Under the pieces are notes generated by a model. It saw only the letters and a list, made by a program, of their open reading frames with translations, was not told where the DNA came from and made no database searches. The position numbers and the translations under genes were made by a program. A stretch of 64,000 nucleotides of DNA from Parascedosporium putredinis (Eukaryota > Ascomycota > Sordariomycetes > Microascales > Microascaceae). The stretch lies in assembly GCA_949357655.1 (NCBI GenBank), contig CASHTG010000015.1, positions 3,844,001-3,908,000 on the forward strand, written 5' to 3'. Positions 45,934 through 57,378 of this stretch are shown piece after piece. Positions within the stretch are counted from its first letter, which is position 1; each line of letters begins with the position of its first letter.

Positions 45934-46775
45934 CAGCCCGTTTACGCTTCCCCCTCGTCAAAAGGGAGCCGAGCCTCTGGTGTTTGAATGATCTCTTTTC
46001 CTTGGTTCTTTTTTATTTCCGATGATTCTCTTTTGATTTTTTTCTCAGGGTGGAAGGCGGTTCCTTGGGCAATAGACTATCATTCTTTGCTGGTGTTTTT
46101 TTTTTTCGTACCCAACATCATGTCAAGTGTCGGCAATGCATCTAGATAAATGCGGGAATCTGGGGTTTCAGGGCTTCTTACACTGTTTCTTCTTCCTTTC
46201 CAAACCTCTCTCTCTCTCTCTCTTTCTCATTCTTCTACTTTTTCTAGCTAGAGGGATCCTAGAATGATCCCGATTTCTCTTCGATTAGGAGTAGATGAGT
46301 GAGTGGAAGGGGTTGAGGCAAAGTTTTGGGATTACATCAATACAAGCTTTAATCTGACTTTGTGATTGTTTTCGAACGAGACATCCAATGCAGTGTTCTT
46401 GGCCGAGTCCAGCCTTTTGGTACATAGGCCCGACCCGGCCATTAATGTTTACTAGACAATTTTAACCCCATTGCATGCCGTGAGCCCTTTGTCTTCCAAA
46501 TTTACCTCTTTTCTTTTCTCTTATGTTTCCCTACATTGCTTTAGTCGAGGCTGCCCCAGGTATATAATTAGCGACGGTGCTGAGTGGGTCACATGACAGC
46601 TGAGCGGCGGGCTCGGAGCAACGACCGACTAACTCCATTGCTCGCTCTCTCTCTCTCTCCGTATAACCATCTTGCCATTCAAGGCGGTTTTTAGCACATG
46701 ACTCTCTGTGAGAGTTTCTTCTTATCTTCTTTTGTCCTTTCCTTTCCTTCCTCTTTTCCCCCAATTTTGAAAAGC
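45934..46775. promoter_or_regulatory. Lipase 3' region and transcription factor promoter
   Basis: An AT-rich spacer with two CT microsatellites (46208-46222 and 46645-46660). No gene seen. Confidence 0.45.
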
Positions 46776-49386
46776 ATGGACGCCAGCGAAAATGCACCAC
46801 GAGTCGCCGGCGCCATCCTCACCCCGGGGTGGTGCCGCTGCCTTGCACGGGCCGACTGGGATCGGGCCAGGTGAACCAAACAAACACGGTGCGTCGCCGA
46901 AAGGTCCGACGGGGCACGTCGAGTTGCTGGGAGTGCAAGCGGCGCAAGGTGCGGTGCGATTTGGAGCCCGTGGCGGGGTGAGCTGTGGGCCGTGTCGGCG
47001 GCGGAAGGCTCGGTGCGTGCCGCAGTACCTGGCTGAGGTTTCGTCGGAGGGCGGCAACGTCAACGGCAACGGCAACGGTGGAGGCGAGGAGGCGGCGGCC
47101 GTGGGGCGTCGGATCGAACGGCTGGAAACGTTGGTGGAGAGTTTGGCGAGGGGAAGCGCGAGGGGGATGCTCGGTTCCTCAGCAGCGGCGCGCGGCCGGC
47201 GTCGGGGTGCCGCTGAATGTGTTTGTGTTTTCGTTTCTGCCGCCGGCGGCATCGGCGAGGATGATTACGCGGCGGGAGGCGTTTATTACCATGTCTTTGG
47301 GGCGGGGGAGAATCCGCTCGTGCGGTTGGTGGATGAGCCTGCGCGGTCGTGGGGAGGAAGGGGATGGGAACGGACGGGGACGGGGACGGGGAGAGCGGCG
47401 GGGATTGGTTCCGATGAGCAGACGCGATGGCGGCGACGACGACGACGACAACGATGATGCGCTGCCCTCGCCGACGGCCCACCCCGTCGTGCTGGCCGCG
47501 CGGCTTCTGGAGCTGGCCGTGTGTCTGCAAAGATGGATCCGCAGGCCGACGCTTCGGCGCTGGGGTTGGGCGTCGCGGGCCCGTCGAGCGTGCGCGACGT
47601 GGCGGACCATTACTTTGTCGCGGCGACGCGGCACGTCATGGCGGACGACGCGCTCGTGAGCTCGCCCGAGGGGTTGGGCGCGCTGATGCTGGGGGCGCTG
47701 TATTACTTGAATGCGGGGATGCGGGCGGGGGCATGGCGGCGCTGCGGAGGGCGGTGGGGCTGGCGCGGCGGATGGGGTTGCACCGACACGCGTTGACGGC
47801 GGCGGGCTTGGAAAGCTCGGCGAGCTCGGCTTCTTCGAAGAGTTTGGCCGTTCTCTGGGCGACGCTGGCGTATAGTGAGAGGTTCCTGGCGCTGATGCTG
47901 GACGTGCTGCCGTGCGAGGAGGTGGCGGAGGCGACGATTGCGGGGCGCGGCTGGTGGAGGGCGGCGCCGCAGAGGAGGTTGGATCGGTTGCATGCTGTTG
48001 TGGCGGGGCGGATGGCGGGGCGGAATCACAGGATGAGAAAGGTGAGGGCGAGGGCGAGGACGAGAGAAAGGTCGTCAGAGGAGGCGGAGGAGGATGCGTT
48101 GTACGAGGAGACAAAAGGGTTGGATGCGGATTTGAAGAGGGCGGCGCGGGTGGTGCCGGCGCGGTGGTGGTTGGCGCCGAAGCCGTTGGGGGTGGGGGAG
48201 GAGGAGGAGGCGCTGGAGGAGACGACGAGGGGGTCACGCAGATGAATCATTATTATCTTGTGCTGAAGGCGCATCTTCCGTATGTTGCGGCGGTTGGGGA
48301 GGACGTTGGAGGTTACGGGATGGAAGAGGAACAGGATGGGCGGCAATTGGAACAACAGGAACAAGAAGAACAACAGCGGCGAAGAAGGGGACTCGGCTCT
48401 TTTACGTACCGGAATCGAGACTACACCTACCACAAGACGGCGGCGGTCACGGCTGCCCACGACCTTCTCGCTCGTTTCCTCGCGCCCCCGACCTCTCCGC
48501 ACGCGCTCGTGTGCACGCGCGGCCACGAGGCGAAGGCCGGCACCGCGGCCGCGACTCTTTTACTCGCGCACATTTCGGACGCGGCGGTTTCTTTTCCTGC
48601 TACCACTACTACCTCTTCCTTTTCCTCGTCTCCTTCTTTTACATCTCCTTTTCCTTCTTCTTCTTCTTCTTCCTCCTCCACCTCCCTTATAGCCCGCACC
48701 TCGCACCCTTCCCGCAACCACCCACCTCCCCGCCCCATCCCCGCCACCCACGTCCTCGAACACCGCCGCCCCGCCGACATCGACGCGGCCGAACGCGCAG
48801 CCGCCCGGCTCGAGACCCTCGCGGGCGCGACGCACGACACGCTGAACCTCGAGCTGGCGGGGTGCTCCGCGCGCTCGTGGACGTGGAGGCCCGCGTCGCG
48901 GCCGGGCTCGAGGTCGCGTGCGCGTGGGCGTTTGGGGCTCCCGGGTCGGAGATGGTGGGGAAGGCGGGCGTGCAGGAGCTCCGGGGTGGGGTTACGCGGA
49001 TTCGGGTTCCGTATTTTGGGGTCGTGACGATTGCGAGGACGGATGGTGGCGGAGGAATGGATGGTCAGCCGAGCGGGACGTTGACGACCGCGGCTTCTCT
49101 TGTTGTTGTGGCGGAAGACGGGGCAGAGGGGCAGGACCAGGAGCAGGGCCAGGGGCAAGAGGTGCCTTGGCTCATGGAGGATTCACAGGCCGTGATGCTC
49201 GACTCGGTGCCGTGGGGCCAAGTTCCCGCACATCAGCACTTGAGCCCGGCGCGCTCGGGATTCGTGGTGGGAGGCGAGATGGCGACGCCCGCGGCGGTTC
49301 CTGGATTCAATTTCCGGAAGGCCAAAGGACCGAAAGATGGGGGCGAGGCCACTTTAGAGGCTCCGATAGAATTCTTGTTGTTATAG
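46776..49386 (+). CDS. Zn2Cys6 fungal transcription factor
   Basis: A sequence-specific nuclear regulator of unknown targets. The binuclear zinc cluster reads CWECKRRKVRC, a nine-residue linker, then CGPCRRRKARC, i.e. CX2CX6C-X9-CX2CX6C, once one G is added to the G4 run ending at 46962. A heptad-like linker follows (RIERLETLVESLARG), then a middle homology region (VRDVADHYFVAATRHVM, ALMLGALYYLNAGMRAG, LAVLWATLAYSERFLALML) and a long C-terminal part ending ATLEAPIEFLLL. About 870 residues. The frame breaks several times (near 46850, 46962, 47420, 47735, 48235 and 48865); introns could account for some, but I see no clean GT-AG pairs there. Start at 46776 (MDASENAPRVAG) is the best Met before the cluster but is uncertain. 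Convergent with the aldo/keto reductase. Confidence 0.82.
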
Positions 49387-49669
49387 ATTTCAACTTTTCT
49401 TTTGACTTGCAAGTCCACCTAGGACACTTTTTTTTTTTTTTTAATTAATTAATTTATTTTATTTTATAAAGAATACAATAATACCATTTCATTTACTGGA
49501 AATCCATCCGTATGTATCTCCATGACCCTCCTTGCTTTATACAGTCACAAACACACCTTTGTCTTTTCACAAGAATCAAACCCCAGAATTTCTCGAATAT
49601 GTCTTGTTTTCAAATCCAACTTATATTCAACAATCTCTTCTAGCTAAGAAACCCTAACCCTCCACCTGT
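49387..49669. other. Convergent 3' region between transcription factor and aldo/keto reductase
   Basis: AT-rich spacer with a T17/TTAA-rich block at 49430-49470; no gene. Confidence 0.5.
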
Positions 49670-50809
49670 TCACTCTTCAAGAGGCGTGTCTACAAAGTTA
49701 AACACCGCATGCGCCTTCATCAACCGATCCCCGCCACAACATTCGCCAGCTCCCGCACAGCCTTCTCCTCGTCCTTATCGATCACCACATCCAACGCGCC
49801 GAGGTTCTCCTTCAAGCGCTCCTCCCTCGTCGTGCCAGGAATGGCAAACACATCATCCCCCTGCGCAAGAAGCCACGCCAAGGCCATTTGCGCCGTCGTG
49901 GCCCCTTGCCCGTCTCCCTCCGCCTTTCCCTTTCTCGCTTTACCCATCTCCGCCAAGCGATCGACCAGCGCCACGTTCTTATCAATATTCTCCTCCTCGA
50001 ACCACGGCAACCCGCCGATGCTCCGCATATCCCCCTCGCCGCGCACGTCCTGGACGCCGCGGATCCGCCCGCCCAGGAGACCCCGACCGAGCGGGCTCGA
50101 CGCGACGGTGGCGATGCCCAGCTCGCGCGCGGTGCGCAAAATGTCCACGCTCGGGTCCTCGATCCCGAGCGTGAAGGCGCTATACTCGTTTTGCACCGCC
50201 GTGACGGGTGCACGGCGTGGGCGCGGCGCAGCGACGCGGCGCTCGGCTCGCTGAGCCCGACGTACCGGATCTTGCCCTCGGCCACGAGCTCAGCGAGCCC
50301 CGCATCGTCTTTTCGACGGGCGTCTTGCCGTCGAGGCGGTGCACGTAGTACAAGTCAACGTAGGGCACGCCCAGGCGCTCCAGCGTCAGCTCCAGGCAAG
50401 TCCGGCAGTTTTCGGGCGACGAGTCAATCGACACGCCGGTGCCGGTGCTGAAGCTCAGGCCAAACTTGGAGGCGAGGAAGATGTCCTTGCGCTTTTCCGG
50501 GTTCGCGGCGAACCACTTGCCGATGAGGACCTCGGAGTCTCCGTAACCGTGGGCTGTGATGGAGCAAAAGCTTTTGGTCAGCTATCTTCTTTTCTACCAT
50601 CCGTTGGCTGCACGCTAGGGAAGAAACATACCCGTGTCCCAAAAGGTCTCGCCCATTTCCCATGCCTTGGTCAGGAAAGCAAGGCGTTCCTCGTCGGATC
50701 GGGCTTTGCCGTAGGCAACGCTCAGGCTCATGAGACCCAAGCCCAGGCGGGGCACCTGGGGACCGTTCTTGCCGAGCGGACGGGTGGTGAGAGACACAGG
50801 GGGAGCCAT
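49670..50809 (-). CDS. Aldo/keto reductase (AKR superfamily)
   Basis: A predicted NADPH-dependent cytosolic oxidoreductase of the TIM-barrel aldo/keto reductase superfamily. Exons 50809-50632 and 50553-49670 (intron of 78 bases, GTATGT...CAG) give about 354 residues. All four catalytic residues are visible: Asp in FWDTAHGYG, Tyr in HGYGDSE, Lys in LASKFG and His in YYVHRLDG. The C-terminal NADP-binding part reads VFAIPGTTREERLKENLGA. The N terminus TTRPLGKNGPQVPRLGLGLM is typical. Breaks lie near 50305 and 50215 and at C4 49729-49732; adding one G on the coding strand at the last replaces an early stop (49720) by VAGDRLMKAHAVFN and a stop at 49670. Substrate is unknown; YakC/AKR13-like proteins look closest by memory. 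Confidence 0.87.
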
Positions 50810-53112
50810 GATGATTCGATTTTCCCTCTCTGGGTTGTTTTCGAGTAGATTTCTTTGGTTCTTGTTGATAGTGATTAAGTGTATAGTGCGTTTGCTTGCC
50901 TTTGAAGAAGTTGGAATAAACAGGACGCAGAAGACGGTTGGAATCTCACGGCCACCTCGTCTTTAAATACCCCCATTCCCGAAGCCCCTCCCCCATCTAG
51001 TGTGCTCCCTGCGATTCCCATGGCGGAAATCTCGGCGGTGTTTAGCCCTCTGGCGTAGCAACCGTCCGACGAAGCGACGAAGCAAAACGCAAAACCTCGG
51101 TGCTGCTGCCCAGTAAACTCCGGATGTGGCGCTGGCCGCGGGGTGTTGTGTGTTGGGTCCTCCTTTTGGGTGCGCCCACATTATTTCCGGCCCCGTAGAG
51201 GCTACCGTAAATCAAGAGAAACGAACCTCCCAAAATTACATGTAATAATAATTCCAATGACAGCGCGGGTCGGCTTGGCCCTCCAAGGAGCAAGACATTT
51301 CCTCAGCGTTTTTTGCCGCAAAGCCCGTGTCGTTTCGTGCTGCAGGGCCAAGCGCCGAGAAACTGGCCAATCAGCGTTCTTCCGCCGAAAAGTCCGGGAT
51401 TTGGGCTCCGGAGCAACTTTTGGTTTCGGTCTCGGATCACCGAAACGCGGCGAACAAAATAAACGAGGACAAAACCCAGCAAAGGGGAGAGGAAAAATAA
51501 CACCGTGACCGCAATTCGGGCGAACGCGGCGACTGCGAATTCCGGAATCCATACTTGTCACGCGTGGAATGATACCACTAAATGTCGACGAAATGCGTCC
51601 CCCATTTCCTCCTGGAGATGTGAAAACTGCGTAGGTTGACATCGGAATAGGCCCCTTTCCGCCCTCTGGCGTACATTCATCACCCAACCCGAGGGAATGT
51701 GATTTGAACCGAGAGCAAACGAACTATCCTTTTTCCGAAAGGGCCGTCAGGCTTGCCTTTTGCATGGAATGCACCGAGCTCCTTTCCATTCCAGACTCAA
51801 CAAAGGACTTGCTTAGTCTTGGCCTTTGATACACCTCAACAGCGCCTCCCTCCCATAGAGAAACGCCTCGCCGATCCGACAAGCCATGACCACCCGCCCA
51901 CATGCTTCAAAAGGCGAAAACTAGAGATAGCCGCGCGATCCCCTCGATTCCCATTACATTGAACCGGCGCCATCACCAGTCCGTACCCTGTGTGTCTCGA
52001 CGGTTGATCAACCCCTTTTATCAAGAAGGCTACAGGCTAGAACCTTCTCCGGTCCCGTCGATCCCTGACGTGATAGCGTTAAAAAGTCTGTCAGCCGTTT
52101 CCCGCACGCGGAAAGTGAAGAAAACTAAACTAAAAGGAAAAAAAGAAGAGGGATAAGAAAATCACAAGCGCGTGGCTCCAAGCTTAGCTCAAACTCAAAA
52201 GAAGAGGAGGCAAGCTAGACATCAGAATGAAGAAGGAAGGCAACCTTTCCAAAACACATGACAAGATCCCTGGAGAGACAAAATGCCACAAACGATGGAC
52301 CCTGAAGAAACTCAAGCACGAGGGCAAAGTCCGAAAGAGTCCGACCCTTGAGGAAAAAGAAAAAAAGAGGGACAAAGAAAGCAAACAAGGGAACTAGAAC
52401 CAACCCCAACCAAACGAGACAAAGAAAAAAAAAAAAAAAGGAGACACGGGAATGGGAGCGTCACGAGGAAAATCACAGGTTCCGAGAATGACAATCTGCA
52501 AGGCGCAAACCAAGCATCCCTCTCCAATCTCTTGCTCGGACCGGAATAATGAAAAGAAAAAAAAGGGGAGACCACAAAGAAGAAAACGTGAGGCGCCTCC
52601 TTTGACCCCGTTTCCCTCTCCCATGGCGTCCAGAGTCCACATGGTGGCCGAGCGTGATCAAGCTTCGCGCTAGGAGGGTCTCATCACTCAAACGACAAGC
52701 CCAAGCTCCCCCTCCTCAAGGCAAGCGTTGGAGCCGTCAAGGAGAGATCCCGCACTAAGAGGAGTCAAATACACAGACAAAGAGTCGGCTCGCCCATTAA
52801 AAAAGAAAATTAAAAAACAATCCTCCCGCCATCCTCGCATCAAAACACCCACACCCGCCCCCACCCCTTCTCCCCAATATCGGCCCCCAATCTTCGCTTC
52901 GGTTTCCCCAAGAGAATGGAAAAAGACCCCTGGAAAACGAGCCTTCAAGCGTACTTCTATCGCCCTATCCTCTCACCTCTCAGTCTCGCTCCTACCTTCT
53001 TCCGAACCCGTACCCCTTGGGCACAAGTTTCCACTTCACATAAACTGACTTGCTTCTCAACACGACCAAGCCTCGGAACGACAGAGGGTAGGTGGGGCGA
53101 CAACAACGCCAA
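50810..53112. other. 2.3 kb gene-free region
   Basis: Contains the aldo/keto reductase promoter. Nothing else with recognisable protein sequence is seen. 52100-52450 is rich in A-tracts on the plus strand. Confidence 0.4.
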
Positions 53113-53493
53113 ATGTGCCGAGGGAGGGTGACGGAGCTTTCTTGCGGCCACCGCTTGAAGCCATCATCTACCGCTGCCCCAAATCCCGCTCCTCCCGCCT
53201 GCTTCGTGATTTCCTGGGACCGCTACCGCCTTCACGACACCTGCGCCAACTGCGACTTCGAAGTCAACAAACGTCTGGTCCAGGCCGAGTACGAAAAGAG
53301 GCACGCCGAGCTCATGATGCAGATGAGGGACGCACGGCGCAACGGGAGACGCTCCGCAGTCGCTGCTCTGACTCGGGATGTCATGGCCCTGTCCGAGTGG
53401 CAGAGAGCATCCATGCGCCGAGTCCTGAGACCCCGAGGCACCTTTGACGTCGACACCTCGCCGAAAGAAGTCAAACTCGGCCGCTTTTGGTGA
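53113..53493 (+). CDS. Small cysteine-containing hypothetical protein
   Basis: An open frame of about 126 codons from MCRGRVTELSCGHRL to KLGRFW. The N-terminal CRG...SCGH and later TCANCDF suggest a small zinc-binding fold like those of short fungal hypothetical proteins that begin MCR and carry SCGH. The C-terminal half is helical and charged (VQAEYEKRHAELMMQMRDA). The stretch between about 53158 and 53200 reads more like the family in the next frame (EAIIYRCPKS), so a pair of compensating indels is likely there. I do not know a function. Start chosen because MCR is the usual beginning of such proteins. Confidence 0.5.
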   Translation: MCRGRVTELSCGHRLKPSSTAAPNPAPPACFVISWDRYRLHDTCANCDFEVNKRLVQAEYEKRHAELMMQMRDARRNGRRSAVAALTRDVMALSEWQRASMRRVLRPRGTFDVDTSPKEVKLGRFW

Positions 53494-53987
53494 GCACTCA
53501 ACACACCTCTTCGCCCACGTCTTGTTTCCTTTCTTCTCCTCTTCTCTTTTTCTTTTTTTTCCCTTTCCGATCAACGAAATCGATAGAAAGAAGAAGAAGA
53601 TAGGATGATGGAGGGAAACGAATAGGAGAAAAAAGGATGAATGACACATACCGTCACATCCCCTTTCTCTTTATTCCCGAAAGCGGACAACAAGTTCGAT
53701 GCATGGGATCGGTGTGCAGCCCTCGTGAGCATCCCGCATCCCTTTACACTGTGCATCTCCAGCCTCGCACGTCACACTACCCGCACCACACTTGAGACAA
53801 ACACCCACACTCACGCGCACACCACATGCCTGTTTTTTTCCGGTGGTGGGAGGAAAGCATTTTGCATTTGCATTAGCATTTGCGTTTGCGCAGGGCCGCC
53901 CGATACATGACGTCGATCAAGCCATAGCCATCGCTTCCCGCGCGAGCCCTAACCACCGCTGCACCCAGCATCGCGAACCCCAAACCA
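53494..53987. other. 3' spacer between the small protein and the Gln-rich gene
   Basis: Pyrimidine-rich first half; TTTGCATTTGCATTAGCATTTGCG repeats in short steps near 53861-53885. No gene seen. Confidence 0.4.
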
Positions 53988-54402
53988 TCACCAAGTGCCC
54001 TGCGCCCACTCCTTGGGTGCCTCGCTAGGCCCCATCGCCCGAGCCATCTCGTACACGGACGGCTGCCCGTCGGAGCTCCCGCCAAAGTTGCCGCTTGCCG
54101 CCTTCTGCTTCTCCAGTTCTCTCTTGGTCATGACGTACTTCTTGACCCGCTCCTGTCCTACCTTGCCCGCTCGCCGCTTGTCCGCCGGTATCCGCAGGAA
54201 CGGGATCGCGACCACCGCCTCGAAAATGTTCCGAACCTTGTCCACAGACACGTGATGTCTTTTGGCGATTTTTCCAAATGGAAACACTTCTAGAGCCGTG
54301 TCCGCGATGTCCACAATGATGTGCTTCCCCGTGCTCGCCTCCTGATGAGCGAATCTCTTTGCTGCCTGCTGCGGTTGTTGCTGCTGCTGCTGCTGCTGCT
54401 GC

Positions 54403-54433
<31 letters not shown>

Positions 54434-54830
54434 GGAGCACTCCGTTGTTACTCCTAGCCGGAGCCGGGTTAGCCTGGGCCTGCACCCGGGATTGGCCCTG
54501 CGACTGCGACTGCGACTGTGGTTGTGGTTGTGGTTGTAATTGCGGGTGTGCGAGTGTTTGTCCATTCCCATGGCCCTTCGACTTATGTTCCACCCCCATT
54601 GCCGCATTCTCCATCAGCGGCTGGGGATGAGTTGCTGCTGCAGCAGCGAGCATCATGGCCGGATTTTGCATCATGTAGGCCTGTGGCGGCGGCATGCCCA
54701 TGAAGCCTGAAGCGTTGACGTTCCCACCATTCATCACACCACCCATTGCGCCTCCAAACGGTGCCCCGGGGTTCGCATGCCCCCACCTTGCAAGGGGGTT
54801 GGGACAAAGACAAAGTTATACCCTGCATTG

Positions 54831-54865
<35 letters not shown>

Positions 54866-56499
54866 AGGTACCTGCATTTGCGGCCCTCCCGTGATGCCGT
54901 GGTGAAGAGGCGAATGGGGAGCCCCGGAAATGCGCTACCAATCCCCGTGTTTTGCATCGCTGCTTGCTGACGGAGCGCAAGGCAGATGCGACACGGCGCC
55001 TTTGCTGGTGCGGACAACGAGGCGTGGTGCATTGTCCGCTGCATGTTGCGCATCTGGGCCTGGCTGGCAAAGCTGAGATTTTGTTGGCTCGAGGACAGCG
55101 GTTGAGGTTGAGGTTGCAATCGCAGTTGTGATTGCAGCTGCGCTTGTAGGTGGCCCTCCATTTGCGGATCTGGGTGTGCTGGCGCCTGGTGTTCCAACAG
55201 CTGTGATTGTTGCGTTTGAACCGGCGCCGGCTGCGTGGGTTCCGCAGCTATAGCCATCACCGGAGGACGTGGCCTGCTAGGAGCCTGTATATGCGTTGTT
55301 GAAGGGCCCGCCACAGACGTCTCGGTGTCTCGGTAAGTTTGACTCTGAGTGGGTGCTTTTGCTGCCTCTTTTCTCGCGTCCGGTCTTTTACCAGTGGCTT
55401 GTCTTTGCAATTCATCTCCTTTTGGCGCCTGACTAACACTATCGCCTCTTACAGAACCCGTGGAGCTCGAGGACCACGACTGCCTCTGCTCTATACGAGC
55501 CAGCATCTCCGACATCACCGAGCTCGCCTCAGCCTGGGGCCGCGCTCTCTTGGTTTGTGCCGATGCTGCTTTCCCTCTCGCTGCCTCCCATTGCCGCACC
55601 GGCTCATTGTCAATATCCAAAGGCTCCGGTCCCGACTCTAGGATACGCGGTGGTCCACTGCTTTGAAGCAATCTTGGAGAAATTGTCCCGTGAAGTTGCG
55701 TAGGAGATAGGGCTGACGACATTATCCGATCTCGAGGTCTGCTAGGGAAAGCCGTTGGAAAAGCGAAATTCTCCATTGACGGTAGAGAGGTTTGTATACC
55801 GTTTGCCTCATGCCTGCCCAGAAATTCTTTTCCCACTGGCGTCTCCGCCCCAGTGTCAGTGCCAGCGCCATTGCCAGCGGCGGGCCTCGCGTTCCCGGGA
55901 TGCCCAGTATCGGCTAGTGGTGCCAAGATAACCCTCGGCGCTGTTACCGCTGTGCCCTCCTCATAGCTAGACTGTGGTGTGGGGATGCTGATAGCTAGTG
56001 GTCTGGGGTGCTCGAGTTTCCGTCGCTTCACCGGCTTCTCAGACACGAATTCAACCTCGTCATCCAACCTCTTCGTGGGGAGATCTCCAGGGCGTTCTGT
56101 AACTGCCCTTGCAAGCTGCGGAAGTTGCTGGAACGGGGGTTGAAACGGAGATTGGACCCGTGGTATCGAGGGAATTGACGTTAAAGAGGGTATCCCGATC
56201 CGATTGGGAGGGGAGGGGAAATGAGGAACCGGAGGTAGGATAGGTGGTCCTAGAGGCGGTAGCGGAGGGAGAGTTAGGTTTGGAGAGGCGATTGTCGATA
56301 GTACCGGGGAAGGTGAGTAAATAGCACGGAGTGATGTCGAGGCCCACTTGGTCCTAGTGGTGCCAACGGCATCGGCCCGTCCACCTCGGGGAAAGCAAGG
56401 TGGAAAACATCGCATCATCAACATTCCCCCTTTTCTTCCTGTATTAGTCTGAGCAGGCCGGAGTACTAGGAGTCTAGATATTTGTACCGGTAGAGCCAT
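53988..56499 (-). CDS. Gln-rich protein with a conserved C-terminal domain, function unknown
   Basis: About 837 residues. The N-terminal two thirds is low in complexity: Pro-rich (LTLPPLPPLGPPILPPVPHF), a basic patch KPVKRRKLEH that looks like a nuclear signal, and Gln/Pro repeats, with CRICLALRQQAA near 54985. Two polyglutamine tracts follow (54831-54865 and 54374-54435). The C-terminal part is compact: HIIVDIADTALEVFPFG, IAKRHHVSVDKVRNIFEAV, AIPFLRIPADKRRAGK, and a charged helix; the middle piece resembles a helix-turn-helix and I recall similar segments in unnamed fungal proteins. This suggests a transcription-related role, but that is inference. Frames break near 54920 and 54770. Start taken at MALPVQISRL (56499); a later Met or a 5' intron is possible. 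Confidence 0.65.
54374..54435 (-). repeat. CAG/CAA tract coding for polyglutamine
   Basis: On the minus strand a CAA block passes into a CAG block and codes for about 20 Gln residues in the Gln-rich protein. Confidence 0.9.
54831..54865 (-). repeat. CAG tract coding for polyglutamine
   Basis: An almost pure CAG run of about 11 units on the minus strand; codes for Gln in the frame continuing from the upstream part of the gene after a one-base correction. Confidence 0.88.
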
Positions 56500-56520
56500 T
56501 TTAGAATATAGACACAGCAC

Positions 56521-57378
56521 TTGCTGTAAACTCCAAATCTTGATTAATCAAGAGCTAGACATGTTGGAAACCGGTAGATGGCTCCCTTGCCAAGTTCTTA
56601 GCTGGCCTCAGCTTGACAAGGTTAGAAGAATCGTTCCAGAGTGAAATCTCTTCTATGGAGGATTTTCAGTCCTTTCTAGAGGTAAGATTGGGAACAATGG
56701 ACTATGGCTAAGGTCTTGTTCTCAGATGGTCTCACCACCACTTATTGATCAAGAGCTTAACCATAGCTTGGCCCTAACGCTGAGGAGCTCGAGCTTGAAG
56801 CTCTAGAACCACCTCAACTTATCAGTCATCTGCGGTCAAGGGAAGAAGGGAAAAGGGGGAAAAGATGGGATCATCTAAAGATAAAACTAGGCAAACCTGC
56901 ACAATAATAGAATGCAAGAACTTGGAAAGAGAAAGTCTTAATATTACTTCAAGGGTAAATTTCATCAAGGTCAATCACAGAACAAGTTCCTGGAAGCTCT
57001 TTGAAGCTGCTTCCCCATTGGCAGTTAGAGGATGTTGATTCTTAGTCATCAAGGGTCCACTACCCCTCCATGGATGCTGCCTTCCCCGTCTGCCATTCAC
57101 AACCTTGCGTCCCGTGTCACGAACCACTGAGGGGCAGGAGCTGGCTTTGAAAGCCCCTTCCCTTTCTATTACCCTGCCTTTGAGAGCTTACATCCTCGCT
57201 CCTTTCCTGCAGATGCTATTGAAAATCTCCTAAAATCAGCGTGCTATGCTAATAACACCTAGAGGATGAACAGCTATTAACAATTTGAGCTCTATTAAAT
57301 CACCGCTTGCCCCACCCCACACCTAGCCTTGTCCACCTCCTCTTCAACATTGAACAACTACCAGGTGAAGGCTGCAAC
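56521..57378. other. AT-richer, CpG-poor gene-free block upstream of CSN6
   Basis: This block lacks open frames on both strands, has few CG dinucleotides (about a dozen in 770 bases by eye) and contains related short segments, GATTAATCAAGAGCTA (56541) and TTGATCAAGAGCTTAA (56745). It also has to serve as promoter for the Gln-rich gene and for CSN6. A degenerate repeat is possible but no transposon feature is visible. Confidence 0.4.
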
